Below are positions 16,492 through 24,961 of a stretch of DNA of 32,257 bases, in pieces. Numbering within the stretch: position 1 is the first letter of the stretch; every line of letters starts with the position of its first letter. The notes under the pieces are model-generated. The model had not been told where the DNA came from. It made no database searches and was given only the letters and a program-made list of their open reading frames with translations. This stretch comes from a bacterium (GTDB lineage: Bacteria > Desulfobacterota > DSWW01), in NCBI GenBank assembly GCA_028277985.1, contig JANQFG010000219.1, forward strand, positions 1-32,257. The letters run 5' to 3'. A program made the position numbers and the translations under genes.

Positions 16492-17673
16492 ATGACCAGA
16501 CAACCCGCCTCTTCCGCCGCCTGCTTTCGCCTCGAACCGGCCGACTTCGGGGCGTCCGCCGCCGAGTGGAACCGCTGGGAATGGCAATTCACACACCGCA
16601 TACACCGGCCCGTGGATCTTGAAAGGATCCCGTGGCTCATGAGGGATGAAATCGACCGGATAGACCGGGTCGCCCGTATCTACCCCTTTGCCGTCACACC
16701 CTACTTTCTTTCTCTCATCCGATGGGACGACCCGGAGGACCCACTCCGTCGTCAGGTCATACCGAACCCGGCGGAAACCCCTTCGGCCGACTCGGGTTCG
16801 CTGGACCCCCTCTGTGAAAAGTCGCACACCGAAGCCCCGGGCCTGATTCACCGGTACCGGGACAGGGTGGTCGTTCTTACGACGCATCGCTGTGCCGTGT
16901 ACTGCAGACATTGCTTTCGAAAACGACTGTGGAAGGAACCGCCCCCGGGCGACGACGCCATCCGATGGAACAAGGTAATCGACTACCTCGAACGCCACGA
17001 GGAGGTCCGGGATGTTCTGCTCTCCGGGGGCGACCCACTCACCCTGACCGACGATCGACTGGACGAGATCCTGTGTAGGATCCGCCGTATTCGACACATA
17101 GAGATCCTCCGCATCGGAAGCAGGGTGCCGGTCGCCATGCCGCAACGTATCACGCCGAGTCTCTGTCGGATCTTCGAGGACCACGGGCCCATCTGGCTCG
17201 TCACCCAGTTCAACCACCCTCGGGAGATCACGCCGGAGGCGGCCCGGGCCTGTGAACAACTCACGCGGTGTGGTGTTCCGGTCAACAACCAGACGGTCCT
17301 TCTGCGGGGCGTGAACGATCAGGTGGACTCGATCAGGGAGCTATGCCGCGGACTGTTGCGCATCCGCGTCCGGCCTTACTATCTGCACCAGTGCGATCCG
17401 GTGTCCGGGACAGAACACTTCCGAACGCCCCTGTACAAGGGAATCGAAATCCTCTCCGGCCTTCAGGGAACCACCTCGGGCCTTGCCGTGCCGAGGTTCA
17501 TGGTCGATCTTCCGGGAAGAGGCGGGAAGGTCTCTCTCCAGGCCGACTCCTTCGTGTCCAGACAGGGGAGCCGCGTGTTCCTCCGCAACCATGCGGGAGA
17601 GGTCTTCTCCTATGAGGACCCAGGCCGCGAAGACCTCGATCCGGGGAGCGGGGTCGTCAGGGCATTCGCATGA
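16492..17673 (+). CDS. Lysine 2,3-aminomutase family radical SAM enzyme
   Basis: This 393-residue member of the KamA family uses a [4Fe-4S] cluster, SAM and PLP to shift an amino group between C2 and C3. The radical SAM motif CAVYCRHC is at Cys134, 138 and 141. The PLP Lys is probably in RTPLYKGIEIL. The two Asp that hold the lysine side chain in clostridial lysine aminomutase appear conserved, in LLRGVND and YYLHQCD, so lysine is a likely substrate. Glutamate aminomutases or EpmB are alternatives. AAGGAGG upstream of ATG 16492 is a strong ribosome site. The 3' end overlaps the oppositely oriented peptidase gene by 17 bp. Confidence 0.85.
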   Translation: MTRQPASSAACFRLEPADFGASAAEWNRWEWQFTHRIHRPVDLERIPWLMRDEIDRIDRVARIYPFAVTPYFLSLIRWDDPEDPLRRQVIPNPAETPSADSGSLDPLCEKSHTEAPGLIHRYRDRVVVLTTHRCAVYCRHCFRKRLWKEPPPGDDAIRWNKVIDYLERHEEVRDVLLSGGDPLTLTDDRLDEILCRIRRIRHIEILRIGSRVPVAMPQRITPSLCRIFEDHGPIWLVTQFNHPREITPEAARACEQLTRCGVPVNNQTVLLRGVNDQVDSIRELCRGLLRIRVRPYYLHQCDPVSGTEHFRTPLYKGIEILSGLQGTTSGLAVPRFMVDLPGRGGKVSLQADSFVSRQGSRVFLRNHAGEVFSYEDPGREDLDPGSGVVRAFA

Positions 17674-18901
17674 AGCAGTTCGGACCCAACACTTCGTAGT
17701 CCAGGGTGTCCGTGTTTACCCCCAGTACCCACGAGCCCGACCAGGCAAAGAGCTTCAGGTAGGCCCACAATGAAGCGGGAAAATCATTGAAGTTCTCGGT
17801 GGTCCAGTCCAGGGGAACCGCCACGGGGCCTGACAGGCCGTAGAAGGGCAGACCCAGGTAGAGCCTGAAGAGGTCGTAGTCGCCCTTTGTCCAATAGAAG
17901 GTGGGCGGCTGTCGGCTGAGCGCCCCGTTTGCAGGACGAAGCACTTGGAACGGGGCGGGTTGATCGTAGGTGGCGTAGACTGCCGCGCAGGCCACGTTCG
18001 CCGCCTTGTAGGAGATCCGCATGTATCCGTCTTCGCCCCAACTCTCGCCCCAGCTGTTCCTCAGGATCCATGCCTGATCCACGTCGTTCCAGCCGACCAG
18101 CATGATCGCATGGTTCGTGGTCGTATCGTAGCAGGGAATGGCCGGGCAGGTGGTCCTGAGATCGTTGTAGATGCCCCCGCTGTAAGCCTGGAAGGAATCG
18201 CCCACGTAGACCGCCGCGTTGACCGGGCCGTAGGTCTGGATGGCCGTCTTGATCGAATCGATATCGTTACACGGGATCCGGCCCCAGCTCGACAGCTGGA
18301 CCTCCAGGGCAGGCGTGTCGCAGGCAGCCGCGCAGTCCGAGGTCAGACCCTGGTCGTACGGATAGCACGCCTCGTCGATCGTCCCGTAGCTGACCAGCGC
18401 GTCCATCTCATCATAGTCATACGATGCCCCTACGCACCCGTAGAAGCCGCTGTAGTACTGGGAGAGGCAGAACATCAGGTTCGATTCGGACAGGTCCAAG
18501 TTCGTGTCGGGCAGGTCCTCGCCGATCATGAACAGGCTCTCGGCAACTCCTGTAGCGGAGAAGGCATAGCAACTGCCACACGCCCCCTGATTGCGAATCG
18601 GAGACACATAGGAGCGCCCCGTCACGTCGCGCCAATCCCAGATGGGGGGCAGCGCGGATTTGGGGAGCGCCGGGATCGACAGCATGGGAAGGGCGCGTCC
18701 ATGCCCCAGCCGCCTGGGGGCGAACATCCTCCCCTTCGTTTCGTCAGGAAGGTCATAGACCCAGTTATGATCCACCGTGAAGTTCCAGCCGTTCGCCTCG
18801 ATCTCGTCAAGGATCTCTTCCAGGGGCCTCGTCGCATATGCGTTCCATGCGGTCATCAGGAAAAGCACGATGAGCGTCCACTGCAGAAGCAGCTTTCTCA
18901 T
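17657..18901 (-). CDS. Secreted papain-like (C1A) cysteine peptidase
   Basis: This 414-residue protein has a signal peptide (about 1-23), a short pro-like region, and a papain-family catalytic domain. Gln105 and Cys111 lie in NQGACGSCYAFS, the His is in TTNHAIMLVGW, and the Asn is in LRNSWGESWGEDGYMRI. A C-terminal beta-rich stretch of about 100 residues may be an Ig/Fn3-like binding domain. It should degrade proteins or peptides in the periplasm or outside. The ATG at 18901 is preferred because AGGAAGG lies just upstream; an ATG at 18922 would add seven residues in front of the signal peptide. It meets the KamA gene tail to tail. Confidence 0.9.
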   Translation of the reverse strand: MRKLLLQWTLIVLFLMTAWNAYATRPLEEILDEIEANGWNFTVDHNWVYDLPDETKGRMFAPRRLGHGRALPMLSIPALPKSALPPIWDWRDVTGRSYVSPIRNQGACGSCYAFSATGVAESLFMIGEDLPDTNLDLSESNLMFCLSQYYSGFYGCVGASYDYDEMDALVSYGTIDEACYPYDQGLTSDCAAACDTPALEVQLSSWGRIPCNDIDSIKTAIQTYGPVNAAVYVGDSFQAYSGGIYNDLRTTCPAIPCYDTTTNHAIMLVGWNDVDQAWILRNSWGESWGEDGYMRISYKAANVACAAVYATYDQPAPFQVLRPANGALSRQPPTFYWTKGDYDLFRLYLGLPFYGLSGPVAVPLDWTTENFNDFPASLWAYLKLFAWSGSWVLGVNTDTLDYEVLGPNCFMRMP

Positions 18902-19492
18902 GAATCCTTCCTTTGCTTTCACGTTTCTGCTTGGCGACCCTCGTTGTTGTTCAATTCCCGCAGCTGCACCAAGACCATCGAAAGCAGCAAAGGGCGTGCC
19001 ATTCGCCTGATTCTTCTCCGAACCCCTGAGTTCATCCAGCCAGAAGTGTTTTATTCTCCAACCTTACCGCCCACAGATCCGAAAAGTGCGGCCCTCGGTC
19101 GCGGCCTGTTCCGTGCAGAACAGGCCGGCAACTCGCGCTCTTCTTACCCATTCCCCGCCTGCTTTGCCGAATTTCGTCACCCCTCTCTGCAATCCACCGC
19201 CCGGGCCGACCATGAAATCAGGAACATTCACAACCCCTTGTGCATCTACCTTATAGCCGCAATGGGAGCACAGAGCAACAAACAGCGAGGAGGCCCGAGA
19301 GCAGAGAGTGGAGGTGCCGATCCGCGTTGCCCTCAACGTAGAAAAAATGCTTGTGTCGGGAATACAATGCTGTTAGAGTTCAACCATCCTCGACGAGAGT
19401 TTCACCATGAAGATTGCAGGTCCTTGAAGGGGTAGAGCTGGCCGCAAGGGACAAGCACAATACGGTAAACTCAAGAGAAAAGGAGAGGAATC
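18902..19492. other. 591-bp divergent gap with a perfect hairpin
   Basis: No gene is convincing here. A perfect 9-bp inverted repeat (GGCCTGTTC, 6-nt loop, GAACAGGCC) lies at 19103-19126 without a T-run. The end carries AAAGGAGAGG just upstream of the dodecin ATG. Short open frames in this stretch lack motifs and ribosome sites. Confidence 0.5.
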
Positions 19493-19708
19493 ATGGCAGA
19501 GAGCACCTACAAGATCATCGAACTCGTTGGAACGAGCACGAAATCCTGGGAAGATGCTGCGAAGACAGCCGTGGAAACGGCATCCAAGAGCCTCAAGGAC
19601 CTTCGGATCGCCGAGATCTCTGAACTCGACATGAAGCTCGAGAAAGGGAAAGTTGCCGCATTTCGGGCGAGGGTGAAGGTATCGTTCAAGTACATCGGCA
19701 AGGAGTAG
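19493..19708 (+). CDS. Dodecin flavin-binding protein
   Basis: This 71-residue protein matches dodecins, dodecameric flavin-storing or flavin-buffering proteins of about 68 residues. The pattern is IIELVGTS, a Trp at position 20 that would stack on flavin, the helix EDAAKTAVETAS, and the strands ELDMKLEKGKVAAFRARVKVSFKY. A strong AAAGGAGAGG lies before the ATG. It is monocistronic, followed by a stem-loop terminator before the convergent HD-GYP gene. Confidence 0.93.
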   Translation: MAESTYKIIELVGTSTKSWEDAAKTAVETASKSLKDLRIAEISELDMKLEKGKVAAFRARVKVSFKYIGKE

Positions 19709-19766
19709 GTTGCCTGCAGTAAAGGTTTTCGCCCTTTCGAGGATTCTCGGGGGCACGCTTCGAGCG

Positions 19767-19802
19767 AACGGGTGTCATCTCTGATGGCGCCCGTTTCCGT
19801 TT
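19767..19802 (+). terminator. Stem-loop terminator after dodecin
   Basis: Arms 19767-19779 and 19783-19795 can form a 13-bp stem (two G-U pairs on this strand) with a 3-nt loop. A T-rich tail TTTCCGTTT follows. It lies between the convergent dodecin and HD-GYP genes. Confidence 0.65.
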
Positions 19803-19809
19803 GTACCGA

Positions 19810-21291
19810 TCAAGCTACCGCGGCCGGCACCAGGATGTCGGAGGGGTCCAGGGAGAGGCTTTCGACGATCCCTTCGAGGGCCTTGACGATCCGGGGGTCC
19901 AGTTGGGTGCCGGACACCTTTCGAATCTCCTCGACCGCTTCCATGAAGGTGATCTTCTCCCGGTAGGGTCGATCGCTGATCAGCGCATCCAGCATGTCGG
20001 TCACCGCGAGAATTCGAGCACCCAAGGGAATCTGCTCGCCCGACAGCCCGCTCGGATAGCCCTTGCCGTTGTAGTGCTCATGGTGGTGGCGGATGATCTT
20101 CATGATGTCCTTGAGGTCCGGGATGCGTGAGAGGATGCTCACAGAAACCTCCGGGTGCTTCCGGATCTGCTTCCATTCTTCATCGGTCAGCCTGCCCTTC
20201 TTGTGAAGGATCTCATCTCGAATCCCGATCTTACCGATGTCGTGAAGGATTCCGGCGAGGCGTATGGTCTCGATCTCCTGATCGTCGAGGCCCATCTCCC
20301 GGGCAATCTGTACCGAATAGTGGCTCACGCGCTGGGAATGACCCCGTGTGTACGCGTCCTTCGCCTCCAGGGCCATGGCCAGAGTAGAAACAGCGTTGAG
20401 AAGCTTCTCTTTCAGGTTTTCGTGGAGCCGGACGTTTTCCACGGATACGGCCACCTGGCTCGCAAAGATGTACAGCAGCTTCAACTGGGGCGCGTCGAAT
20501 CTTCCCCCCGATCGGCGCTTGTCGGCATTCAGTACACCGATCATCTCGTTCCTCAGATAGAGAGGCACGGAGATGGCGGTCGATACGGCACGGCCTCCCT
20601 CCCGGACCGGAGGCTCGTCCGGATTGTCCAGGCTACCGGGCAGGAGGCGCCCCTCGTCCTGGCTCAGCGCCACTTCCACGTCATCCCCTTCTCTCCCGGC
20701 GGCTTCGTTCCCGGGCGTGCCCGTTCGGAGGGTGCTCAGGTTGTAAACGCGGAACCGATTCGTCGTCGGATCGGAGAGCAGGATGGAACACTCGTCGAGC
20801 TGGAAGGCGCGGATCGTGGTGTCGAGGATTCCCTGCAGGATCTTCTCAGGGTCCTTTTCCTCATGAATGGCCCGGCACGCCTCGAGAAGCTTGTCCAACT
20901 CCTCGACATATCTCTCCGTGTGGTGAAGATGCGCCTGTTGTTGAAAGACGTCCTCCTTCATCCTTTCGAGATGGATCTGGCTGCGCATGATGTAGGCCAC
21001 GGACAGGCACGCAAGGATCCAGAACCCGAGCAGAAGAAAGCGCACCGGGACCCCGATCTGTGAAGAGATGCGGGAGTCGATGGCGGAAGAATCCGATAGC
21101 AGGACGAACCCGGCCACGAATCCGGTCAAGACCATGATGAGCACGTTGGCCAGGGTGGAGATCTGGACCGTCCGGGTGCGTAGGTATTGATACTGTTGCT
21201 GTGTACCCCCGGCGGAGGGCTCGGCACCGGACTCGGGTGCTGACTGGGCCTCGCACGAAAGATGCCTGACTGTGGATTCGGTGGATGACAT
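19810..21291 (-). CDS. Membrane GAF-HD-GYP cyclic-di-GMP phosphodiesterase
   Basis: This protein of about 493 residues has two membrane helices (about 40-62 and 80-102), a coiled coil, a GAF domain (about 165-310), and a C-terminal HD-GYP domain. The HD-GYP motifs are complete: HSQRVSHYS, LHDIGKIGI near 348, HHHEHYNGKGYP near 401-412, and a DALISDRPYR motif. Such proteins hydrolyse cyclic-di-GMP to lower its level in the cytoplasm. The GAF domain may sense a small ligand. The start is uncertain: ATG 21291 has no clear Shine-Dalgarno site, and an upstream in-frame start at 21405 would add 38 residues. Confidence 0.88.
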   Translation of the reverse strand: MSSTESTVRHLSCEAQSAPESGAEPSAGGTQQQYQYLRTRTVQISTLANVLIMVLTGFVAGFVLLSDSSAIDSRISSQIGVPVRFLLLGFWILACLSVAYIMRSQIHLERMKEDVFQQQAHLHHTERYVEELDKLLEACRAIHEEKDPEKILQGILDTTIRAFQLDECSILLSDPTTNRFRVYNLSTLRTGTPGNEAAGREGDDVEVALSQDEGRLLPGSLDNPDEPPVREGGRAVSTAISVPLYLRNEMIGVLNADKRRSGGRFDAPQLKLLYIFASQVAVSVENVRLHENLKEKLLNAVSTLAMALEAKDAYTRGHSQRVSHYSVQIAREMGLDDQEIETIRLAGILHDIGKIGIRDEILHKKGRLTDEEWKQIRKHPEVSVSILSRIPDLKDIMKIIRHHHEHYNGKGYPSGLSGEQIPLGARILAVTDMLDALISDRPYREKITFMEAVEEIRKVSGTQLDPRIVKALEGIVESLSLDPSDILVPAAVA

Positions 21292-21674
21292 GTGGTCCCG
21301 CGCTGGGTCTAAAGGGTTCAAGGCGTCGTCCAGATGGTTGCGACGATTGGGAAAATGCAATTTCAGTGCCGCGGCCAGGCCAAGAACACAGCCCTTTGAA
21401 CCCACTGGTTTTGCTTTGTTTTTTCCCGATGAATCGACTTCGGCCCTTGTGCCGGGTGGGCCGCCTCGCCGGTGCGGGTTAGAAATAATTGTTGACTATG
21501 AACTTTTTTCAGGCTATTCGGCTCGTCCCGCCGGGCCGCCTTCCCGGTTGCTTTTGGCAGGGTCCCCGGATATCCTGTCTTTCGGATTATCGTGCGGAAT
21601 CAGACCTATAGGGTAGGGAAAACTCCAGCCTTTCGAAGAAAGACGGGTTCCATACCAGGAAGGAGGCTTTGAGG
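21292..21674. other. 383-bp divergent gap, no gene seen
   Basis: This stretch lies between the HD-GYP and CGGC genes. It contains GC-rich runs and an AT-rich patch with TTGACT (21492-21497) but only a poor -10 box (TATTCG) at the right spacing. An AGGAGG at 21661-21666 serves the CGGC gene. I see no credible coding sequence. Confidence 0.4.
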
Positions 21675-22019
21675 ATGAAGAAGATCGCGATCATCGGTTG
21701 CGGATCCTATATGGACGCGGGCTACGGCTGTCCTGGTGAGTGGCGATGCTTGAAGGCTGCCGCGTTGGGAGAGGGAGAGTTCGAAGAGCCTTCCCAGGTC
21801 GTGGCCTTTGTCAAATGCGAGTGCCCCGGCAGGCCGACGGTACCCAATATGGGGATGGCCATGAAGCTCTCCGAGATCAAGCCGGACAAGGTCTATCTGA
21901 GCACCTGCATGGTGAAGGCAAAACCGGAATGCCCCAATCGAAAGGTCGAAGACCTTCGGGCCATGCTCGAAGAGAAATTTGATGTCGAGGTCGTCGAAGG
22001 GACCCACGACTACCACTAG
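21675..22019 (+). CDS. CGGC domain protein
   Basis: This 114-residue cytoplasmic protein starts MKKIAIIGCGSY and has scattered Cys: Cys9, the CP at YGCPGEW, KCECPGRP, STCMVKAKPEC. It fits the CGGC-domain family of putative metal- or redox-binding proteins, whose role is not established. The ATG at 21675 has AGGAGG 8 nt upstream. It is followed by the nitroreductase gene on the same strand, with a 119-bp gap that includes a 6-bp hairpin (CGCGAC/GTCGCG, 22028-22044). Confidence 0.75.
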   Translation: MKKIAIIGCGSYMDAGYGCPGEWRCLKAAALGEGEFEEPSQVVAFVKCECPGRPTVPNMGMAMKLSEIKPDKVYLSTCMVKAKPECPNRKVEDLRAMLEEKFDVEVVEGTHDYH

Positions 22020-22138
22020 ACCCTAGGCGCGACACTTCGTCGCGAAAGTGGTGCAAGTCCGGGTCCTTCCGGGAGATCGACCGCCCGCCGTCCCCTCACG
22101 CCGTTCACCGGCGCCAAAGGGAAAGTCGAGGTCGAGCC

Positions 22139-22822
22139 GTGAATGTGTCCCCCCTCCGGGCCCTTCTGTGCTCGCTGCTGGTACTCGCCGTGCCGGGAAC
22201 CCTGTGCGGGGAGAAGAGCATGATTCTCTTGCCCGATCCGAAGACCAAGGGCCCGATCTCTCTGGAAGAAACCCTTGCCTCCAGAAGGACACACCGCGCC
22301 TTTCAGGCGAAACCGCTCCAGCTCGAAGATCTCGCCCAGGTTCTCTGGGCCGCGCAGGGAATCACCGGCGCCGGGGGCCGCTTCCGGGCCGCTCCATCTG
22401 CGGGTGCCCTCTATCCCCTGGACGTCTACGCGGTGGTGGGCGAGGCGTCGATCCAAGGGCTGGACGCAGGCGTCTACCACTACCTGCCCTCGCGGCATGG
22501 CCTGGAGCGAATCGCAACCACCGATCTGAGGAAAGAGACGGCAAGGGCCAGCCTGGGGCAGATGTGGATGGCGGACGCTCCCGTATCGCTTGTCCTGACA
22601 GCAGAGTACAGTCGGATAGAGGTGAAGTACGGCTCGATGGGCCGCACGTACGCGGTGATGGAGGCCGGCCACGCGGGGCAGAACATCTTCCTGCAGGCAG
22701 AGGCCCTCGGGTTGGGCGCGGGGATCGTCGGCGCTTTTGACGACGCCGGGCTTGCCAGGGTCCTTCAACTGCCAAGTACGCACGAGCCTCTGCTCGTCAT
22801 GCCCGTCGGTCACAAGCGATAG
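22139..22822 (+). CDS. SagB-like nitroreductase family protein with signal peptide
   Basis: This 227-residue protein belongs to the FMN-dependent nitroreductase/SagB-ThcOx family. SRRTHRAF, PSAGALYPLDVYAVVG, and a C-terminal AEALGLGAGIVGAFDD are typical. It begins at GTG 22139 with a hydrophobic N-terminus (PLRALLCSLLVLAVPG) ending near Cys23. It is therefore probably exported, unlike most family members. No peptide-modification genes are nearby, so the substrate is unknown. GAGGTCGAG upstream is a moderate ribosome site. It converges with the acyl-CoA synthetase gene. Confidence 0.85.
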   Translation: MNVSPLRALLCSLLVLAVPGTLCGEKSMILLPDPKTKGPISLEETLASRRTHRAFQAKPLQLEDLAQVLWAAQGITGAGGRFRAAPSAGALYPLDVYAVVGEASIQGLDAGVYHYLPSRHGLERIATTDLRKETARASLGQMWMADAPVSLVLTAEYSRIEVKYGSMGRTYAVMEAGHAGQNIFLQAEALGLGAGIVGAFDDAGLARVLQLPSTHEPLLVMPVGHKR

Positions 22823-22832
22823 CGGAGCCCTC

Positions 22833-24710
22833 TCACTCCATGATCACCTCGTAGCGCACCGTATACCTGGCAAGGATCTCCGCGATGCGGTCCAGGATCG
22901 TCTCCGGTTCTACACTGGAGGCGGCCTTCACGCGGATCCTGGCAATCGATCCGTGAACCTTGTCCTCCCCCACCTCGACCTCGACGGCGAGCGCCAAATC
23001 GCCGAGGGCCTCGAGTTCCCTCGAATACGCGCGCCGGGTCGCATCCCAGCGCAGGCTCGGCTTGAAGATCTTCCCCACCGGGGTGAGAGGGATTTCGTCC
23101 ATCACATAGATCTCTTTCGGCACGGCCGCCCGCTCCCCTATGCGGCCCCGAGCAAACTCGAGGATTTCTTCGGGTGAGGCCGTACTGCCCTCACGGATCT
23201 CCACATAGGCGACAGGCACCTCTCCGGCGTAAGGATCCGGTCTCCCCACGGCCGCGGCCAGGGTGATATCAGGCATCTGATAGAGGGGTTCCTCGATGGT
23301 GGCGGGATCGATATTGTGTCCGCCCCGGATGATCAACTCCTTCTTCCTCCCGGTGAGCCAGAAGTAGCCGTCTTCGTCCATCCGGCCCAGATCGCCCGTA
23401 TTCAACCAGCCTCCTTCGATCCAGATCCCTTCGTTGTGTGCCTCCTCCACATACTCTTTGAACACGTTCGGCCCACGAATGACGATGGATCCGGATTCCC
23501 CGGTCCGGGCTTCCCTCTGGTAGGCGCCCTCCTCGTCCACCAGCACCACCTTCGCCTCCTGGAAGGGCATGCGGATGCCGATGCTTCCAACCTTCCGTTC
23601 GCCGTCTTTCGGATTGATCGCCGACGCCGCGGCCCCCTCGGTAAGCCCGTAGCCCTCCAGGATCTTCATCCCCGTATGCTCCTCGAACCGCCGGAAGAGC
23701 TCCACGCTCAGCGGGGCCGCTCCGCAAACGGCATAGCGGAGGGACGAAATGTCCGAATCGCCTTTGGGGGTCTCCAACAGGACCGAAAGAATCGTGGGAA
23801 CGCTCGAAAACGTGGTGGCCCGGTACCGCTCGACGATTTTGTAGAAGTTCTTCATGATCGACGGGTCCCTGTAGCCCATCGGCGAGAGCAGAACGATCTG
23901 CCCCCCGGACGAAAAGGGCGCAAGCCCGGTCACGATGGTGCCGTTCACGTGGAAGAGCGGCAGCCCGCAGAGAAGGGTGTCCTCCAGACCGATCCCCCCC
24001 ATGACGCGAATCGCCCACGCCATGTGAACCTCGTTGAAGTGGGTCCTCATGGCCAGCTTTGGCGTGCCGGTCGTCCCTCCGGTGTGGTAAAGGGAGGAGA
24101 TCTCGTCAGGCCCGATATGGCGGGCAAACCCGAGCTTGTCCGCCGGATAGGCATCCATCTTCTCATCCAGGGAGGTGATGCCCTCCTTCTCGTCCGACGG
24201 GCCCATGACCCGGACCACGTGCTCGAGGGTCGGTATCTCTTTGCGGATGGAGTCGACCTTCTGCCAGATCTCGGAGCCGGGCACCTCTCCGAGCGCGACG
24301 AGCACTTTCGTCCGGGCCGCTGTGCATATGTCGCGAATGGTGGCGGGCTCGAGCAGGGGATTGATCGGATTCACGATGCCGGCGGTCTCGGCGCCCCAGA
24401 GCACGTAGTGGGTCTGGGGGATGTTGGGCAACAGGTAGGTGACCACATCCGAGGGGCCGATCCCCATATCGTTGAACAGTCCGGCGCACTGTCGGATCCT
24501 TCCGATCAGATCCCGGTAGGAAACCTGAACCGGCTCTTCGTAGAGATCCCCGGACAGAAGAAAGTTCAGGGCGATCTTGTCGGGAGCAATCTCGCTCCCC
24601 TTCACCAGGATTTCGTAAACGTTCGTTTCCTTGACCCATTCGGCTAGAGGGACCGTTTCGATCTCTTCCACGTCTTCGAGGCTCCGAATGGGCCCCACTT
24701 GCTTTTCCAT
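22833..24710 (-). CDS. AMP-forming acyl-CoA synthetase
   Basis: This 625-residue adenylate-forming enzyme activates a carboxylic acid with ATP and CoA. Motifs include the P-loop-like LYHTGGTTGTPKLAMRTH, GYGLTEGAA, the TGDLGRMDEDGYFWLTGRKKELI hinge region, and the catalytic Lys in LTPVGKIFKP. About 60 residues follow this Lys, a longer tail than in many relatives. Substrate length cannot be told. With the enoyl-CoA hydratase and the VOC (epimerase-like) protein in the window it fits acyl-CoA breakdown. The ATG at 24710 has GGGAGGAG a few bases upstream. Confidence 0.93.
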   Translation of the reverse strand: MEKQVGPIRSLEDVEEIETVPLAEWVKETNVYEILVKGSEIAPDKIALNFLLSGDLYEEPVQVSYRDLIGRIRQCAGLFNDMGIGPSDVVTYLLPNIPQTHYVLWGAETAGIVNPINPLLEPATIRDICTAARTKVLVALGEVPGSEIWQKVDSIRKEIPTLEHVVRVMGPSDEKEGITSLDEKMDAYPADKLGFARHIGPDEISSLYHTGGTTGTPKLAMRTHFNEVHMAWAIRVMGGIGLEDTLLCGLPLFHVNGTIVTGLAPFSSGGQIVLLSPMGYRDPSIMKNFYKIVERYRATTFSSVPTILSVLLETPKGDSDISSLRYAVCGAAPLSVELFRRFEEHTGMKILEGYGLTEGAAASAINPKDGERKVGSIGIRMPFQEAKVVLVDEEGAYQREARTGESGSIVIRGPNVFKEYVEEAHNEGIWIEGGWLNTGDLGRMDEDGYFWLTGRKKELIIRGGHNIDPATIEEPLYQMPDITLAAAVGRPDPYAGEVPVAYVEIREGSTASPEEILEFARGRIGERAAVPKEIYVMDEIPLTPVGKIFKPSLRWDATRRAYSRELEALGDLALAVEVEVGEDKVHGSIARIRVKAASSVEPETILDRIAEILARYTVRYEVIME

Positions 24711-24811
24711 GTATCTCCTCCCTTGGCGCGCGGAGCGTCATGCCCGGGCGTTTCCCGAATGAATGTATCCTACCTGTCCCGGCTCTGCAAAAACCGACCC
24801 GCCTCGTGGCG

Positions 24812-24841
24812 TTTACGGGCAACCTCCGACTGCGCTATACT
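24812..24841 (+). promoter_or_regulatory. Candidate promoter for the MBL hydrolase gene
   Basis: TTTACG (24812-24817) and TATACT (24836-24841) are 18 bp apart, about 120 bp upstream of the ATG at 24962. Confidence 0.4.
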
Positions 24842-24917
24842 CGGAGTTGCTGGACTGCAGAGAGCTGTGTGGGCCGCCAAGCGGAACGCCCCAGGCACGC
24901 GAAGCACTTTCGCGTTC

Positions 24918-24941
24918 GGGCACTGGCACGCGCACGGCCAC
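24918..24941 (+). repeat. GGGCAC-type hexad array
   Basis: Four six-base units GGGCAC, TGGCAC, GCGCAC and GGCCAC run in tandem in the leader of the MBL hydrolase gene. It resembles the arrays at 16274-16291 and 29615-29638. Confidence 0.5.
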
Positions 24942-24961
24942 AAAAGCCAAAGGAGGAGGAA

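Noticed and set aside
23316..24647. A 443-codon open frame on the plus strand
   Set aside because: It is antisense to the acyl-CoA synthetase gene, whose motifs are complete.
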